Shown in pieces: positions 18,878 through 28,310 of a stretch of 64,000 nucleotides of DNA (the first letter of the stretch is position 1; every line of letters begins with the position of its first letter). This DNA comes from Rhodospirillales bacterium (lineage in GTDB: Bacteria; Pseudomonadota; Alphaproteobacteria; Rhodospirillales; UBA2165), in NCBI GenBank assembly GCA_028345065.1, contig JAOMCN010000008.1:1-64000 (forward strand), in the 5' to 3' direction. Both the position numbers and the translations under genes were made by a program. The notes under the pieces were generated by a model, which was not told the origin of the DNA, ran no database searches, and was given only the letters and a program-made list of their open reading frames with translations.

Positions 18878-19086
18878 AAAGGTAAATTCTTAGCCTATTT
18901 AAATAATGTGGTTTGAGAGATAAATTTCGCTTAGATATTAATACGGAAGGACTGGTATCCCGAAAGATAGACCCCGCAATGCCCAGAACCTGTACTTTCG
19001 AAGAACCAGAAAGCCATTCTAAAAGCAACCTTCGCGTTCAATTTTCGTCAACACCAGGGACAAAATTGTAGAAATTGTTTATAGCG

Positions 19087-20178
19087 TCATGGTTCATCCA
19101 CCAACTGGAATCCTGGTGTTGAACGCATTAAAGACAACTCTTCCTCGTCCATTTCAGTTTCAATAGAATCAAACAGCATGGTGCTCAAATATCTCTCCCC
19201 GGTGTCCGGGAGCATAGCTAGAATGACAGAACCATCTTCTGCAGTTTGGGCTACTTTAACGGCAACTCCAAATGACGACCCCCCGGAAATACCCGTAAAT
19301 ATTCCTTCTTTTTGAGCCAGTTGAATTGACCATTCAATTCCTTCTGGGCCAGAAATAGGAATATTTTCGTCGAAAAGTTTTTGGTCAATTGTCTCCTGCA
19401 GTACGAGTGGGATGAAATCCGGCGTCCACCCCTGAATTAAATGTGGTTGAAAAGCGGAGTGACTAACCGCGGGAGCTCCAGCAGATGTTCGCTCTTGCTT
19501 AATTTCAGAAGATACTAAGGCCGCATTTTCTGGTTCAGTTAAAATAATTTTAGTATTTGGACGAGCTTTTCTAAGTTCTCGACCAACTCCCGTCACGGTT
19601 CCACCGGTTCCATAGCCTGTTACAAAATAGTCTAATTTATGACCATCAAAATCACCTAAAATTTCTTGCGCGGTCATGGATGCATGGATATCAGCATTTG
19701 CTTTGGTTTCGAATTGGCTTGCTAAAAACCAACCGTTTTCATTTGCTAACTCTACAGCCTTTTGGTACATGCCCATCCCTTTTGCTTCTTTAGGTGTCAA
19801 CACCACCTTTGCACCAAACATCCTCATAAGTTTGCGACGTTCGACAGAAAATGATTCAGCCATCGTTAGAACCAAGGGATATCCCTTTTGTGCACACACC
19901 ATAGCTAAACCGATTCCTGTATTTCCAGATGTTGCTTCAACAACCGTTTGACCTGGCTTTAATTCGCCACTTCTCTCCGCCTCTTCAATGATGTTAAGTG
20001 CAAGTCTGTCTTTTACTGAGCCTGCTGGATTAAAGAACTCAGCCTTGACATAAAGCTCAACATGACTGGGCGCTAAATGATTAATCCGAATTACTGGGGT
20101 ATCCCCTACAGTATCAAGAACACTGTGATAAAGGCGGCCTCGGCCATTAGTCTTTCTAATTTGATTGTTATTAGACAT
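19087..20178 (-). CDS. Cysteine synthase-family PLP enzyme
   Basis: A 363-residue fold-type II PLP enzyme of the O-acetylserine sulfhydrylase/cystathionine beta-synthase group. The Schiff-base lysine is K56 in GSVKDRLALN, the phosphate loop is SGNTG (84-88), and GTGGTVTGVGREL is the second PLP-contacting loop. It is about 45 residues longer than a typical CysK, with an acidic C-terminal tail (ETEMDEEELSL). It makes cysteine or a related beta-substituted amino acid from an activated serine. No regulatory site is evident. Confidence 0.87.
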   Translation of the reverse strand: MSNNNQIRKTNGRGRLYHSVLDTVGDTPVIRINHLAPSHVELYVKAEFFNPAGSVKDRLALNIIEEAERSGELKPGQTVVEATSGNTGIGLAMVCAQKGYPLVLTMAESFSVERRKLMRMFGAKVVLTPKEAKGMGMYQKAVELANENGWFLASQFETKANADIHASMTAQEILGDFDGHKLDYFVTGYGTGGTVTGVGRELRKARPNTKIILTEPENAALVSSEIKQERTSAGAPAVSHSAFQPHLIQGWTPDFIPLVLQETIDQKLFDENIPISGPEGIEWSIQLAQKEGIFTGISGGSSFGVAVKVAQTAEDGSVILAMLPDTGERYLSTMLFDSIETEMDEEELSLMRSTPGFQLVDEP

Positions 20179-20444
20179 CCTTCCCTCCAGTGATCAATAA
20201 TTCTTACTTTGAATTATAAACCATGTTAACAACACATTTGCCAGGCGATAATTACAATATGTGCGGCGGTTATTTTCAATGTCAAATCTCGGTTTGACGC
20301 GTGGTCCATACAAGCATCCTGGAGCTTGTTATTTATTTCGAGAGATAGCGTGAAACCGGTTTTCTGACGTAATGAGATATGGAAACGAAACGACAAACTT
20401 CCCCAATCCGGTCCCAGGTTTCGCTTGGATTATAGCGAACGATC

Positions 20445-21413
20445 TTAGGCCCCGTTTTTTGCGCTAGATAAAATATAGATTATTAAGGTTGCCAAGACTA
20501 TGGCAGCACCGAAAATCATCATAAAACTTGGTTGCTCCCCCGTTCCAAGCCATACCCAAAATGGTCCTAGAACCATTTCCAAAAGCATAAAAAGCGTCAC
20601 ATTCGTTGGCGCAGTATAACGAGGAGCAGTTGATAGCAGTGCCATAGCCAGTGGCATCACGCCAAATCCCATCAATAGTACTGGCCATAATGAACCGCTA
20701 AAGAGGGTATCCATAGAAACCCCAGCAAAACCTATTATACCGGATAAAATGTTTCCCAACGCAACTGCCAGCAGAATAGGCACACTTGGTGATTTTCGTA
20801 TAAACACAAATACCACAGCGAGGCCAAGTGCGCTCATGAGACCGAGAAGACCACCAAATAAAACGTTGCCTGTTGGTGCAGCCGTGGCCCCGTCACCATT
20901 GAAGATGACAATCATAACCCCTAAAAGGGTCACCATAATAGCCAACCAAGTCTTTGGTGTTGTCATTTCCTTGAGAACCAGAAGGCTCAAGCCGGCAGCA
21001 AGGACAGGTGCCGTGGCGAGGGCGGTTAAAACAACTGTGACAGATGTTTCGATGGTGGCGAAGTTAAAGGCTATATTGTTGCCAGCTGTTGCAAACAAAA
21101 TGACAACAAAAGACGTACTCCGACTCTGTCCAAGATCTTTTAAGATCTGACCTCGTGCCATGACTGCCCAGGTGACAAGTAGACTAATGCCAATCAACAA
21201 ACCGCGCCATACGGTGAGGCTCCACGCCTCCAACCCGGAAAGCCTGATGAGCAGCGTATCAGGCGTGATGATCAGCGCCCCAAGAAAGGCCAACCCCATT
21301 CCATAGATGGGGTGACGAAAAATAACGCCTTGAACCATGGAACGTGGTGTGCCCGTATTTTCTGTTCCGGGTTGGTTAGAAGGTTGGCGAGGCAGAGGAG
21401 AGTGATCAGTCAT
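20445..21413 (-). CDS. EamA-family (DMT) transporter
   Basis: A 322-residue inner-membrane transporter with ten predicted helices in two EamA domains. It has a hydrophilic N-terminal extension of about 35 residues before the first helix (ALIITPDTLLIRLSGLEAW). It is only distantly similar to the other EamA gene nearby. The exported substrate is unknown. It is transcribed alone. Confidence 0.85.
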   Translation of the reverse strand: MTDHSPLPRQPSNQPGTENTGTPRSMVQGVIFRHPIYGMGLAFLGALIITPDTLLIRLSGLEAWSLTVWRGLLIGISLLVTWAVMARGQILKDLGQSRSTSFVVILFATAGNNIAFNFATIETSVTVVLTALATAPVLAAGLSLLVLKEMTTPKTWLAIMVTLLGVMIVIFNGDGATAAPTGNVLFGGLLGLMSALGLAVVFVFIRKSPSVPILLAVALGNILSGIIGFAGVSMDTLFSGSLWPVLLMGFGVMPLAMALLSTAPRYTAPTNVTLFMLLEMVLGPFWVWLGTGEQPSFMMIFGAAIVLATLIIYILSSAKNGA

Positions 21414-21926
21414 GATTTCTGTCTAACCTATGCTTAACGTTGTATCAAGAAGGCTGGTTCATTCGGCTCTTGGACCAGAGGGGTTCAACGTTGACGAATG
21501 GGAGTTGGCCATTAAAGCTGTATTCGCGCACGACCAAAATAGATAAAATAGTTCAAGCTCCACAAATTTACTATTGTGTACGGAGTGTTTGGTGGGAGAG
21601 TCCCATACCTGTCTTTACCGAAAGTTGGCATGCTGGGGGCGCGCTCCTTGAAATAATGGTCTTCTTCAAGTGGTCAACTTGTAAATTGGTCCCAGCCTAT
21701 TATCTCTAATTTGGACAAGTTGTAGGTGGTTACGTTTAAGTCGGGAACTGTAATACGCTCGTTTTAGACATAGCCCGGAGCTGCCTTCCGGTAAAGCTTT
21801 ATCCTTCTGGTCCCGAGAGCCTGATGAGCGAGCAGATCGGGCGTGTTGGATATGCTTAAGGAAGATAGAAGCTTGACGGTTACATAGTGAACATAGGAAA
21901 CTCTTATTTTGATGAAGGATGGGAAG
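21414..21926. other. Intergenic region without a gene
   Basis: About 500 bases between a leftward transporter gene and a rightward cupin gene. No credible coding frame, tRNA or clear hairpin was found; it probably carries the two divergent promoters. Confidence 0.5.
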
Positions 21927-22331
21927 ATGGTTGCAATTACACCTCTTTTTAAGAGGCATGAGGGCCTGCCGGACCTCGCTTCAAGGTTTGTGGAGGTAGA
22001 TGAAATCCCCTGGAAACCAACACCCTGCGAAGGTATCGAAATGAAGGTGCTGATGGAGGACGAAGAGACGGGGATGATGACTGCCATGTTCAAATGGGCA
22101 CCGGGTTCTAAACTTACCTTTCACGAACATATAGAGCTGGAACAGACCTTTGTTCTCGAAGGCTCGCTCGTGGACGATGAAGGAACAGTGTTTGCCGGAA
22201 ATTATGTCTGGCGACCGGCGGGAAGCAGACACGATGCATGGGGAGGGCCGGACGGAGCACTGATCCTGTCGATGTTCCTCAAGCCCAATAGATTTTTGGG
22301 TGGCAAAAATGACGGAATTCGATTGAAGTAA
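21927..22331 (+). CDS. Small cupin protein (ChrR-like)
   Basis: A 134-residue cupin starting at the ATG of MVAITPLFKRH, which has AAGGATGGGAAG just before it; earlier TTG and ATG codons in frame are possible. Motif 1 is FHEHIELEQTFVLEG and motif 2 is GNYVWRPAGSRHDAWGG, giving the metal ligands H, H, E and H. It resembles the anti-sigma ChrR-type and acetylacetone dioxygenase cupins. It could be a sensor or a small-molecule dioxygenase. No partner sigma factor is next to it. Confidence 0.7.
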   Translation: MVAITPLFKRHEGLPDLASRFVEVDEIPWKPTPCEGIEMKVLMEDEETGMMTAMFKWAPGSKLTFHEHIELEQTFVLEGSLVDDEGTVFAGNYVWRPAGSRHDAWGGPDGALILSMFLKPNRFLGGKNDGIRLK

Positions 22332-22487
22332 AGTCTTTCTAATCATCGACGTACTCACCTAGCTACTAATCTTAATTCCAGTTACGAGTGTAAGCTCTAA
22401 GCAACCAGCACCCCCGGTTGTAGGTCAGAAACTCAACCGATAAACTCCAGGTGCGAGGATTAACTCTGCTAATAGGGAGGAACATCG

Positions 22488-22808
22488 ATGTCTATATACC
22501 TGATTTTAGGTTCTTATACGGATAAAGGCGCTGCGGGGCTCGTCGGTGCCGAACATGTTGATCGTAGGGCGGCGATGGTTTCTATGTGTAATAGCGTGGG
22601 AGCGAAATTGGTGGATTATCACATTACACGTGGGGCATACGACTTCTGCGTCATAGCCGAGGCTGATTCATTTGCACAGATCGCTTCAATGACCCTGACG
22701 GCCAAAGGTAGTGGAGCCGTTGATAATTTAGTCACGTTAGAATCGGTTGATGTTGAGAAAATACGCAGCGTCGCCAAGGGTGTGCAATATACGCCACCAA
22801 GTGGCTAA
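22488..22808 (+). CDS. GYD-domain protein
   Basis: A 106-residue protein matching the GYD family: LGSYTDKGAAGLVGAEHVDRRAA near the start and GAYDFCVIAEADSF in the middle. This is a small ferredoxin-like fold of unknown function. The start has AGGGAGGAACATCG upstream, a strong ribosome binding site. It is read in the same direction as the preceding cupin, with a 156-base gap. Confidence 0.78.
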   Translation: MSIYLILGSYTDKGAAGLVGAEHVDRRAAMVSMCNSVGAKLVDYHITRGAYDFCVIAEADSFAQIASMTLTAKGSGAVDNLVTLESVDVEKIRSVAKGVQYTPPSG

Positions 22809-22845
22809 TCATTATTAGCGCGGTTAGCCAAATGATGTCACTTTT

Positions 22846-23562
22846 TTAATGTGCTGGGTCAGTAATGACGTTGCGTCTGTTTGAAGCTTCGAGGCGCGCG
22901 CACAGTTCATCGGTGTTCTGGACGTCACCGAAGTTGGTGTAGAAGGCAATTAGTGCGTTTGCATGCTCCTCATCACTAAATGTAGCACAGCCATCGGCAA
23001 CCATGAGCGTGCGGTAATTCAGCATCATCGCATCACGAGCGGTAGAATCGCAACAAACGTTGGTAGCGACACCGCAAATCAGTATGTTTTCGATCCCATA
23101 ATCCCTGAGGATTAGCTCTATATCAGACGATCCCTGAATGAATGCGCTATAGCGACGTTTGATTATTTGATGGTCTTCTTCGCGTATATCGAGGGTTGGC
23201 CAAAATTCAAAAGGCCATGTACCGGGCTTCATCGACTTTAGCCGTACTTCTTGATTTTTAGGTGAATAACGTTCGTGGGCGGCCTTCCACGTCTCAGTCG
23301 AGTGATCGGGGATGAAGTTCTGAAGCCAAATCACCATACCGCCAGTTTGTCTCACTACATCAGCTATACGGTTCACGTTGCCGACAATCGTCTGGCCAAC
23401 AGGACAACCAGCGAGTTGGCTTTCGTCCATAAAGTAATTTTGCATATCGACAACGACTAGGGCAGTCTTATCAGTTTCTAGAGTTTCTTGCACATGCTCG
23501 CGCCCCAAACGTTCGACCATTCGATCAATGTATTTCTGGGGCATCTGAAACTTATGCGGCAT
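22846..23562 (-). CDS. Cysteine hydrolase (isochorismatase-like)
   Basis: A 238-residue isochorismatase-superfamily hydrolase. The catalytic triad is D39 (VVDMQNYF), K135 (IKRRYSAF) and C170 (GVATNVCCDSTARDA). Members hydrolyse amides such as N-carbamoyl-amino acids, ureas and nicotinamide, or the enol ether of isochorismate. The ATG of MPHKFQ is chosen because AGGAGA precedes it; 18 further residues in frame upstream lack such a site. It is convergent with the GYD gene. Confidence 0.84.
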   Translation of the reverse strand: MPHKFQMPQKYIDRMVERLGREHVQETLETDKTALVVVDMQNYFMDESQLAGCPVGQTIVGNVNRIADVVRQTGGMVIWLQNFIPDHSTETWKAAHERYSPKNQEVRLKSMKPGTWPFEFWPTLDIREEDHQIIKRRYSAFIQGSSDIELILRDYGIENILICGVATNVCCDSTARDAMMLNYRTLMVADGCATFSDEEHANALIAFYTNFGDVQNTDELCARLEASNRRNVITDPAH

Positions 23563-23664
23563 TTGGCATCTCCTATTGCTTGTCTCAATGGTAGGCCATG
23601 AGCCGATTGTCTGCAATGAAACAGAGGTTCCTCCCCGATATTCAGTACTTATTCACGCAGGGGG

Positions 23665-24480
23665 TCACGATTCGATCATTTGATCAATATCCTCAAACAA
23701 CGGATCAAGGCCACCCCAAGACCAATATTGTTTGAGTGGGATATCAGGCACTCCCATGAATGTGTCAAAGTCAACTATGATATATCCGTGGCGGTTAACT
23801 CTATCTAAGTAAGCCCCAAAGAGGGAGAATTCACTTAACCTGAGACCGTCTGAAGTGGGGCGAAAGAAATCAATGATGCTCAGACCGTACCGTTCTCTTA
23901 TTTGTGCTGCAAAACCAATCGTGGCTTCCCGCGTGAATAAGTACGGATTATCGGGATATTTGAGCATGTAATTCTTACAAACTGATTCGCCAAGGAACGA
24001 CTCAACACAGTTTTTCCATATCAAATCATTATCATTCGTTTTGTATGGCTCGGTTCGCCAATACGGTTGGCCATTCATAGTAAAATCCATAGCGCAAAAT
24101 TTACCCCAAGCAATCACGTCTGTGTCGAGAATGACGACGGCATCCGCATCTGAATATTCTGGCCAGGACATTTTCACCGCTTGCTGCCAGTAATAACCTG
24201 GGCCGCGGGGCGATTTTTCAGTAATTTTTCCTTGGCGGTTTACACCCCAGAAAGCTGGATTTTCGGTGTACCCTGCTTCTGTTGGATCAGTTTCAATGAT
24301 CTTAATCGGTATATTGGTCGCGGAAATTTCAAAGTCGAAACCCTTATCAGTAATAAGGACAAGTTGGCGGAAGTCTCTAGCGTATCTACTATGGCCTGCC
24401 AAACAGTATGGCAGCCACTTTGCATCACCGCTCCAAGTCTTGATGAATAAATCAACTACACTTTCAGTATCCAAGCGCAA
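23665..24480 (-). CDS. Putative glycosyltransferase-like protein (DUF6492-like)
   Basis: A 271-residue protein resembling DUF6492-type nucleotide-diphospho-sugar transferases. It has PGYYWQQAVKM followed by DADAVVILDTDVIAW; the LDTDV may be the DxD metal site. No signal peptide or membrane segment is present, so it is cytoplasmic. The following gene, with a methyltransferase-like core, is on the same strand, so the pair may modify a surface glycan. This assignment is from pattern memory only. Confidence 0.55.
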   Translation of the reverse strand: MRLDTESVVDLFIKTWSGDAKWLPYCLAGHSRYARDFRQLVLITDKGFDFEISATNIPIKIIETDPTEAGYTENPAFWGVNRQGKITEKSPRGPGYYWQQAVKMSWPEYSDADAVVILDTDVIAWGKFCAMDFTMNGQPYWRTEPYKTNDNDLIWKNCVESFLGESVCKNYMLKYPDNPYLFTREATIGFAAQIRERYGLSIIDFFRPTSDGLRLSEFSLFGAYLDRVNRHGYIIVDFDTFMGVPDIPLKQYWSWGGLDPLFEDIDQMIES

Positions 24481-24673
24481 TTGTTATCAACCTCTCTGTG
24501 ATTACTAACAATTTGTTCAAATGGGCTAATTCGTTAATACCCTACTTTGTTAGGCAGGAAATGTCCCCATTCATCGATCCTTCTGGGCGCCAATCAAATA
24601 TTTAAACTAATCCGTGGCTCCATTTAAGCGTTTTAACAAAGATCTCAACAAAAACACTGCTACCTTATGCCTT

Positions 24674-25303
24674 CTAAATACGCCTAATCTTAAGATAGCA
24701 AACATTCAAATTCTCCGGCAGTCCTAAACTTTTGTCCGGAATTTTCGAATTCCTAGGTGTCAGACGATCATCGTTCGAGTTGGGTATTTGTAAACCAAAA
24801 AGATTTTCAAGTTTTTTAATTTGCAATCCTGGCACATCAAACGTACCGAGAAATATTCCACCCCTTTTTAATTGTTTTAAGTGATTTTCTAATACTTTCA
24901 AATGGTCGAAAGGAACGTGTTCTAGGGTCGAAATATTCAAAACTGCATCAAACTTATTTACAATCTCGTCAGGCGGTCGTTGAGTAATATCCCAAACATA
25001 TGTTTTGTGAAATGTTGACGGGCGGACATCAGAATGAATTGATAGCGGGAAAAGAGCGTCTATCCACGTTTTAAAAACCAAGTGAATATCTTCAAAGCCC
25101 CAAGAACAGTTATGAACAAAGGGATCTTTACCCGCCGAAAACTCATTTTCCAACTCGTTTAATACCCAAGGATATTCGTAAATTCTAGACCAAGAAATCT
25201 CATGTTGAAACTTCATGTCCGAGACAGAACTTACTGTGAACCAATTCCACGCCTCAACAGAATAATTATAATCGCTAAGTTCGAAAAAAACTTTGTTATT
25301 CAT
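24674..25303 (-). CDS. SAM-dependent methyltransferase-like protein
   Basis: A 209-residue protein. The region FDAVLNISTLEHVPFDHL matches the motif of class I methyltransferases for loading the substrate, and GGIFLGTFDVPG follows as strand beta-5. The N-terminal Rossmann motif I is weak, so the SAM site is not certain. It probably acts on a sugar or small molecule, in line with the glycosyltransferase-like gene downstream. The gene ends with FLPENLNVCYL-like residues and no extra domain. Confidence 0.55.
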   Translation of the reverse strand: MNNKVFFELSDYNYSVEAWNWFTVSSVSDMKFQHEISWSRIYEYPWVLNELENEFSAGKDPFVHNCSWGFEDIHLVFKTWIDALFPLSIHSDVRPSTFHKTYVWDITQRPPDEIVNKFDAVLNISTLEHVPFDHLKVLENHLKQLKRGGIFLGTFDVPGLQIKKLENLFGLQIPNSNDDRLTPRNSKIPDKSLGLPENLNVCYLKIRRI

Positions 25304-25886
25304 TGTTGGCTCTGCAAAACCGTTTATCTATACACAAAGGAAAATCTCAAATTCTAATCAGCTACGTACTCCAAAATAGACAAAAACAGCTCCGCCGTGA
25401 ATTTATTTTTTGGAGCGACTCCTTCTTGATCCTGATTTTCAAATCACCGGCGGCCTGTGCGAGAGCGTGCCACTGGCTGGGCAACTTAGAATTTTGAGAA
25501 GAGTGGATTTGTCGGGGTCTTCAAGTTCTTGGTATCCTCTTTTTCGCAAAAATATATTCTAGCCAGATTGAACTGGGCACGATAATCCCCCTTCTTTGCT
25601 AGAATTTCCCATTCACACATGGCAGCTCCGAATTCGCCTCTTTCTTGGCAGCTTCCTAAGCTTTCTAAAAGTCAAGAATACTCTCCTCTATTCAACATCA
25701 GAACCGGCTGTAATCGTTTCATTCCGTGATCATGACCCTCTTCTAGACATAAAAATACTCAAGCTTTGCATCGCTTCCGAATGCAAGGTCGACGAGTTCA
25801 CCAGCGGTAGGTAGTATTGTAGATAGCATTAGGGCCTCTAAGGTTGGCTGAGAATATTTAACACTAATTGATATTAAGGGCGTGCT
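25304..25886. other. Intergenic region holding a decayed Sel1 gene
   Basis: No intact gene is present in these 580 bases. The leftward strand keeps pieces of a Sel1-repeat protein in two frames, listed separately. The rest (25670-25880) shows no coding sign. Confidence 0.55.
25385..25668 (-). pseudogene. Degraded Sel1-repeat protein fragment
   Basis: Reading leftward, one frame gives WEILAKKGDYRAQFNLARIY, which matches the Sel1 repeat pattern (LA..G...AQF.L...Y). After a frame change near 25500 another frame gives SQWHALAQAAGDLKIRIKKE, like the closing helices of Sel1 proteins. Stops lie in both frames, and no ATG leads it. It looks like a frameshifted remnant of a Sel1-like (TPR-type) gene; the island further right has an intact Sel1 gene. 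It might instead be a coincidence of composition. Confidence 0.5.
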
Positions 25887-26504
25887 ATGCGAAAGCCTAA
25901 ATCAATAAAATCCTTGGAAGAACTGGGTCGGACACGTCTTTCCAAGTCATTTTTTATGCGTGATTTTTTGTATAGTGAAATTTCAAATTTCTACAGTATC
26001 CCTAATATTCCAGATGACCCTGACTTGGCAATTGCTGCTGGCAAGAATCTTTGTGAGGCACTTCTTGAGCCTCTAAGTGATACATTTGGTGGTATCGCGA
26101 TAAGGTCTGCCTATCGATCTCGTGAAGTCAACGAATTTGGTAATAAGCACAATTTGAATTGCTCGACAAATGAACAGAGCTACGCCGACCACATTTGGGA
26201 CCAGCGTGATGCGGACGGATACATGGGCGCGACTGCATGCATCGTTGTCAAATGGTTTCTACCTGAATTCGAGAAAACAGGTGATTGGCGACCCTTGGCC
26301 TGGTGGATACACGACCACCTACCATACTCAGAAATGGATTTCTTTCCAAAACTCGCCGCCTTTAACCTCACGTGGCATGAAAAACCGAAGAAGATAATCT
26401 ACAGCTATGCAAAGCCTCAGAAGGGGTATCTGACTAATCCTAAAATGCATAATTATGGTGGGGATCACTCTGAGTATTACCAAGCATTTCCGAAACCTAA
26501 ATAA
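25887..26504 (+). CDS. Peptidase M15-like hypothetical protein
   Basis: A 205-residue protein without signal peptide. The pattern SYRS/SAYRSREVNEFG followed by NCS, DHIWDQRDADGYMGATACIVV and later HD resembles the D-Ala-D-Ala peptidase/VanY (M15) fold, which has the ligands H, D and H. The first part (SFFMRDFLYSEISNFYSIPN) is like the opening of VanY-type proteins that specify the start of a catalytic core. If right, it would cleave D-amino-acid peptides of murein, but the missing signal peptide argues against periplasmic action. I consider the family assignment tentative. Confidence 0.4.
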   Translation: MRKPKSIKSLEELGRTRLSKSFFMRDFLYSEISNFYSIPNIPDDPDLAIAAGKNLCEALLEPLSDTFGGIAIRSAYRSREVNEFGNKHNLNCSTNEQSYADHIWDQRDADGYMGATACIVVKWFLPEFEKTGDWRPLAWWIHDHLPYSEMDFFPKLAAFNLTWHEKPKKIIYSYAKPQKGYLTNPKMHNYGGDHSEYYQAFPKPK

Positions 26505-26585
26505 TATCCTTGAACGGACATTTCGATCAGAAATAATTATTAATGATAGAATATTATCCAACACCCTTGATTGTAGATCAAGAAC

Positions 26586-27185
26586 TCAGACACTAACGGA
26601 CGTAAATCGGCCTAGAACTTTTGGTGGATCAACAAAAATCGATTTATCGTTAAATCGTTCTTGAACTCTAGGGTCGGTGTGCAACTTATCCATCGCTTCT
26701 TGGCTTGGCCCCTGAAATATGACTACAGCGTTATTTGGATTGTCAACGTCCCGAAGCACCCTCCTTGCTCTGATACCAAGTTCCCCTTCGATTTGTTTTC
26801 TGACATCAGCGTCTTTGAAGATGGCAAACCATTTATCGTAATCAACAAGCTTATGCTCAACGTGGAACCCGTAGTTAGCCTCGGGATCTGGATCAGAGAT
26901 CTCTGTGGCAGTATACCGGCCTAAAGGTTGTGGTGGCACTGCAACGATGGATCTATCGCTCACTAACTCTTGTACTCTAGGGTCCGCACGAACCTTGTCG
27001 AAAGCTCCTAGGCTTTGTGCCGTAAGAACAACTATAACATGGTTGGGATCTTCGTCATTTCGAAGTATTCTAACTGGCTTCACCTCATACTTTGACAAAA
27101 TACCCTTTAAAAGACCGCTTGCCCACGCTCTTTCGTACCATTTATCGTAATCAACCAGTTTTACACTGTTATTTAGTTGATACAT
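26586..27185 (-). CDS. Protein with two tandem ferredoxin-like domains
   Basis: A 199-residue protein made of two copies of one domain of about 95 residues. Copy 1 has LVDYDKWYERAW and DPNHVIVVLTAQSLGAFDKV, and copy 2 has LVDYDKWFAIFKD and NPNNAVVIFQGPSQEAMDKL; both end in PPxxLGRxT. The pattern matches stress-responsive/DUF3764-like alpha-beta proteins related to the antibiotic-biosynthesis monooxygenase fold. The function is unknown. The gene has no close neighbour on its strand. Confidence 0.6.
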   Translation of the reverse strand: MYQLNNSVKLVDYDKWYERAWASGLLKGILSKYEVKPVRILRNDEDPNHVIVVLTAQSLGAFDKVRADPRVQELVSDRSIVAVPPQPLGRYTATEISDPDPEANYGFHVEHKLVDYDKWFAIFKDADVRKQIEGELGIRARRVLRDVDNPNNAVVIFQGPSQEAMDKLHTDPRVQERFNDKSIFVDPPKVLGRFTSVSV

Positions 27186-27325
27186 AGCCTTATCTCCCTG
27201 TTAACAAGGTTGGCCCCTGAATTTAAAGTGTATCGCCCAAGTTTCTAACCTGCAAGCGAGGGCGCTAAACCTTTAACCATGTTCAACGACAACGGGCCCA
27301 GATACGGGATCAGTCACACCTAGTT

Positions 27326-27538
27326 CTAGCGAAATTTCCTCCAACATGTCTCGCCCGTATCAAGAAGTGAAATCATCTGAGGTCTTACATCTACCATTGC
27401 GTTTTCATTTTTCCACAGCGCATAAGACATGTAACTGTGCTCACCAGTTTTGGCCAATACGTGAAGCATTAACCCGTTCCAATCCCGTGGGTTCCTGAAT
27501 AGGTTTTCAAATGCTTCTTGCTGACCTTCTTTGATCAA
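27326..27538 (-). CDS. Short monooxygenase-like remnant
   Basis: About 70 residues from a TTG start; the open frame continues upstream to a stop without any ATG (LTAKHTNSVCFLIK). The part EGQQEAFENLFRN and HSYMSYALWKNENAM resembles a dimeric alpha-beta barrel (ABM-like) protein that lost its front. It may be a pseudogene rather than an expressed gene. It lies upstream of the two-domain ferredoxin-like gene in the same direction, 140 bases away. Confidence 0.35.
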   Translation of the reverse strand: MIKEGQQEAFENLFRNPRDWNGLMLHVLAKTGEHSYMSYALWKNENAMVDVRPQMISLLDTGETCWRKFR

Positions 27539-27791
27539 AAAACAAACCGAATTGGTATGTTTTGCCGTTAACTTTCTTCTCCACGCTTAGGTGTTGTTTG
27601 GAGTGAGGGGGCGGTCCCAAGAAGAAATAACCAACCTCTGCGTCAAAAATCGATTATTTACGTTAAGGTGAAACAACGTTGCACTGATTCATTAAATTAA
27701 CCGCGTTTAACGTGATCTGGCCATTAATAGGTAGCATCGGCGGTAAAGTTCTCGATTTCGTTTACGACCGGTTGGCCCGCGATTCAGTCCA

Positions 27792-28280
27792 TCAATCAGG
27801 CATTAAGCCGGGCCACCATGTCGCTCTCGGAAACGGAACGTAGAAAAAGTACAGGAAGACAAAATAAAACACGATGCAGGCCCCAATAGGCACAATAATA
27901 GCTAACCATATGTTACGGCGTGTTTTGTTCACCGTCAGATAGATCGACGTTAGTGACACCATGAGGAAGCTGGACACCCAGAACCCGAGGCCGTACATCA
28001 CGAACATATAGACAAGCACGATTAAGAAGAAAACGAGTACGTCAATGGACGAAATGCGTTCTTCTTGGGAAAGATGAACGGTGTCCGGGACATGTTTCAA
28101 AATTGCCGCCAAACTAACCTTCGCGACAAGAGCCACAGCGATCACTAGAATGACGTAAGTCGCCAGAAGAGGAAATATCCAGTCTTTCACATCACTGCTG
28201 GAGCCTGATGCGAACACTGCATAGATGCAGAACAGGACCAGCGCAGTCAGAAGGTCTCGGTCTACTAATCTTTGCATTCT
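27792..28280 (-). CDS. tctB: Tripartite tricarboxylate transporter, small permease TctB
   Basis: A 162-residue membrane protein with about four hydrophobic segments, the usual shape of TctB. The ATG of MQRLVDRDLL is preferred because GAGGAG stands six bases before it. It forms, with TctA and the periplasmic TctC, a secondary transporter for tricarboxylates or similar acids. It lies downstream of TctA in the order C-A-B on the leftward strand. Confidence 0.82.
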   Translation of the reverse strand, partial: RMQRLVDRDLLTALVLFCIYAVFASGSSSDVKDWIFPLLATYVILVIAVALVAKVSLAAILKHVPDTVHLSQEERISSIDVLVFFLIVLVYMFVMYGLGFWVSSFLMVSLTSIYLTVNKTRRNIWLAIIVPIGACIVFYFVFLYFFYVPFPRATWWPGLMPD

Positions 28281-28310
28281 GCTCTCCTCTATCTCGACCA
28301 TCAATACCCA

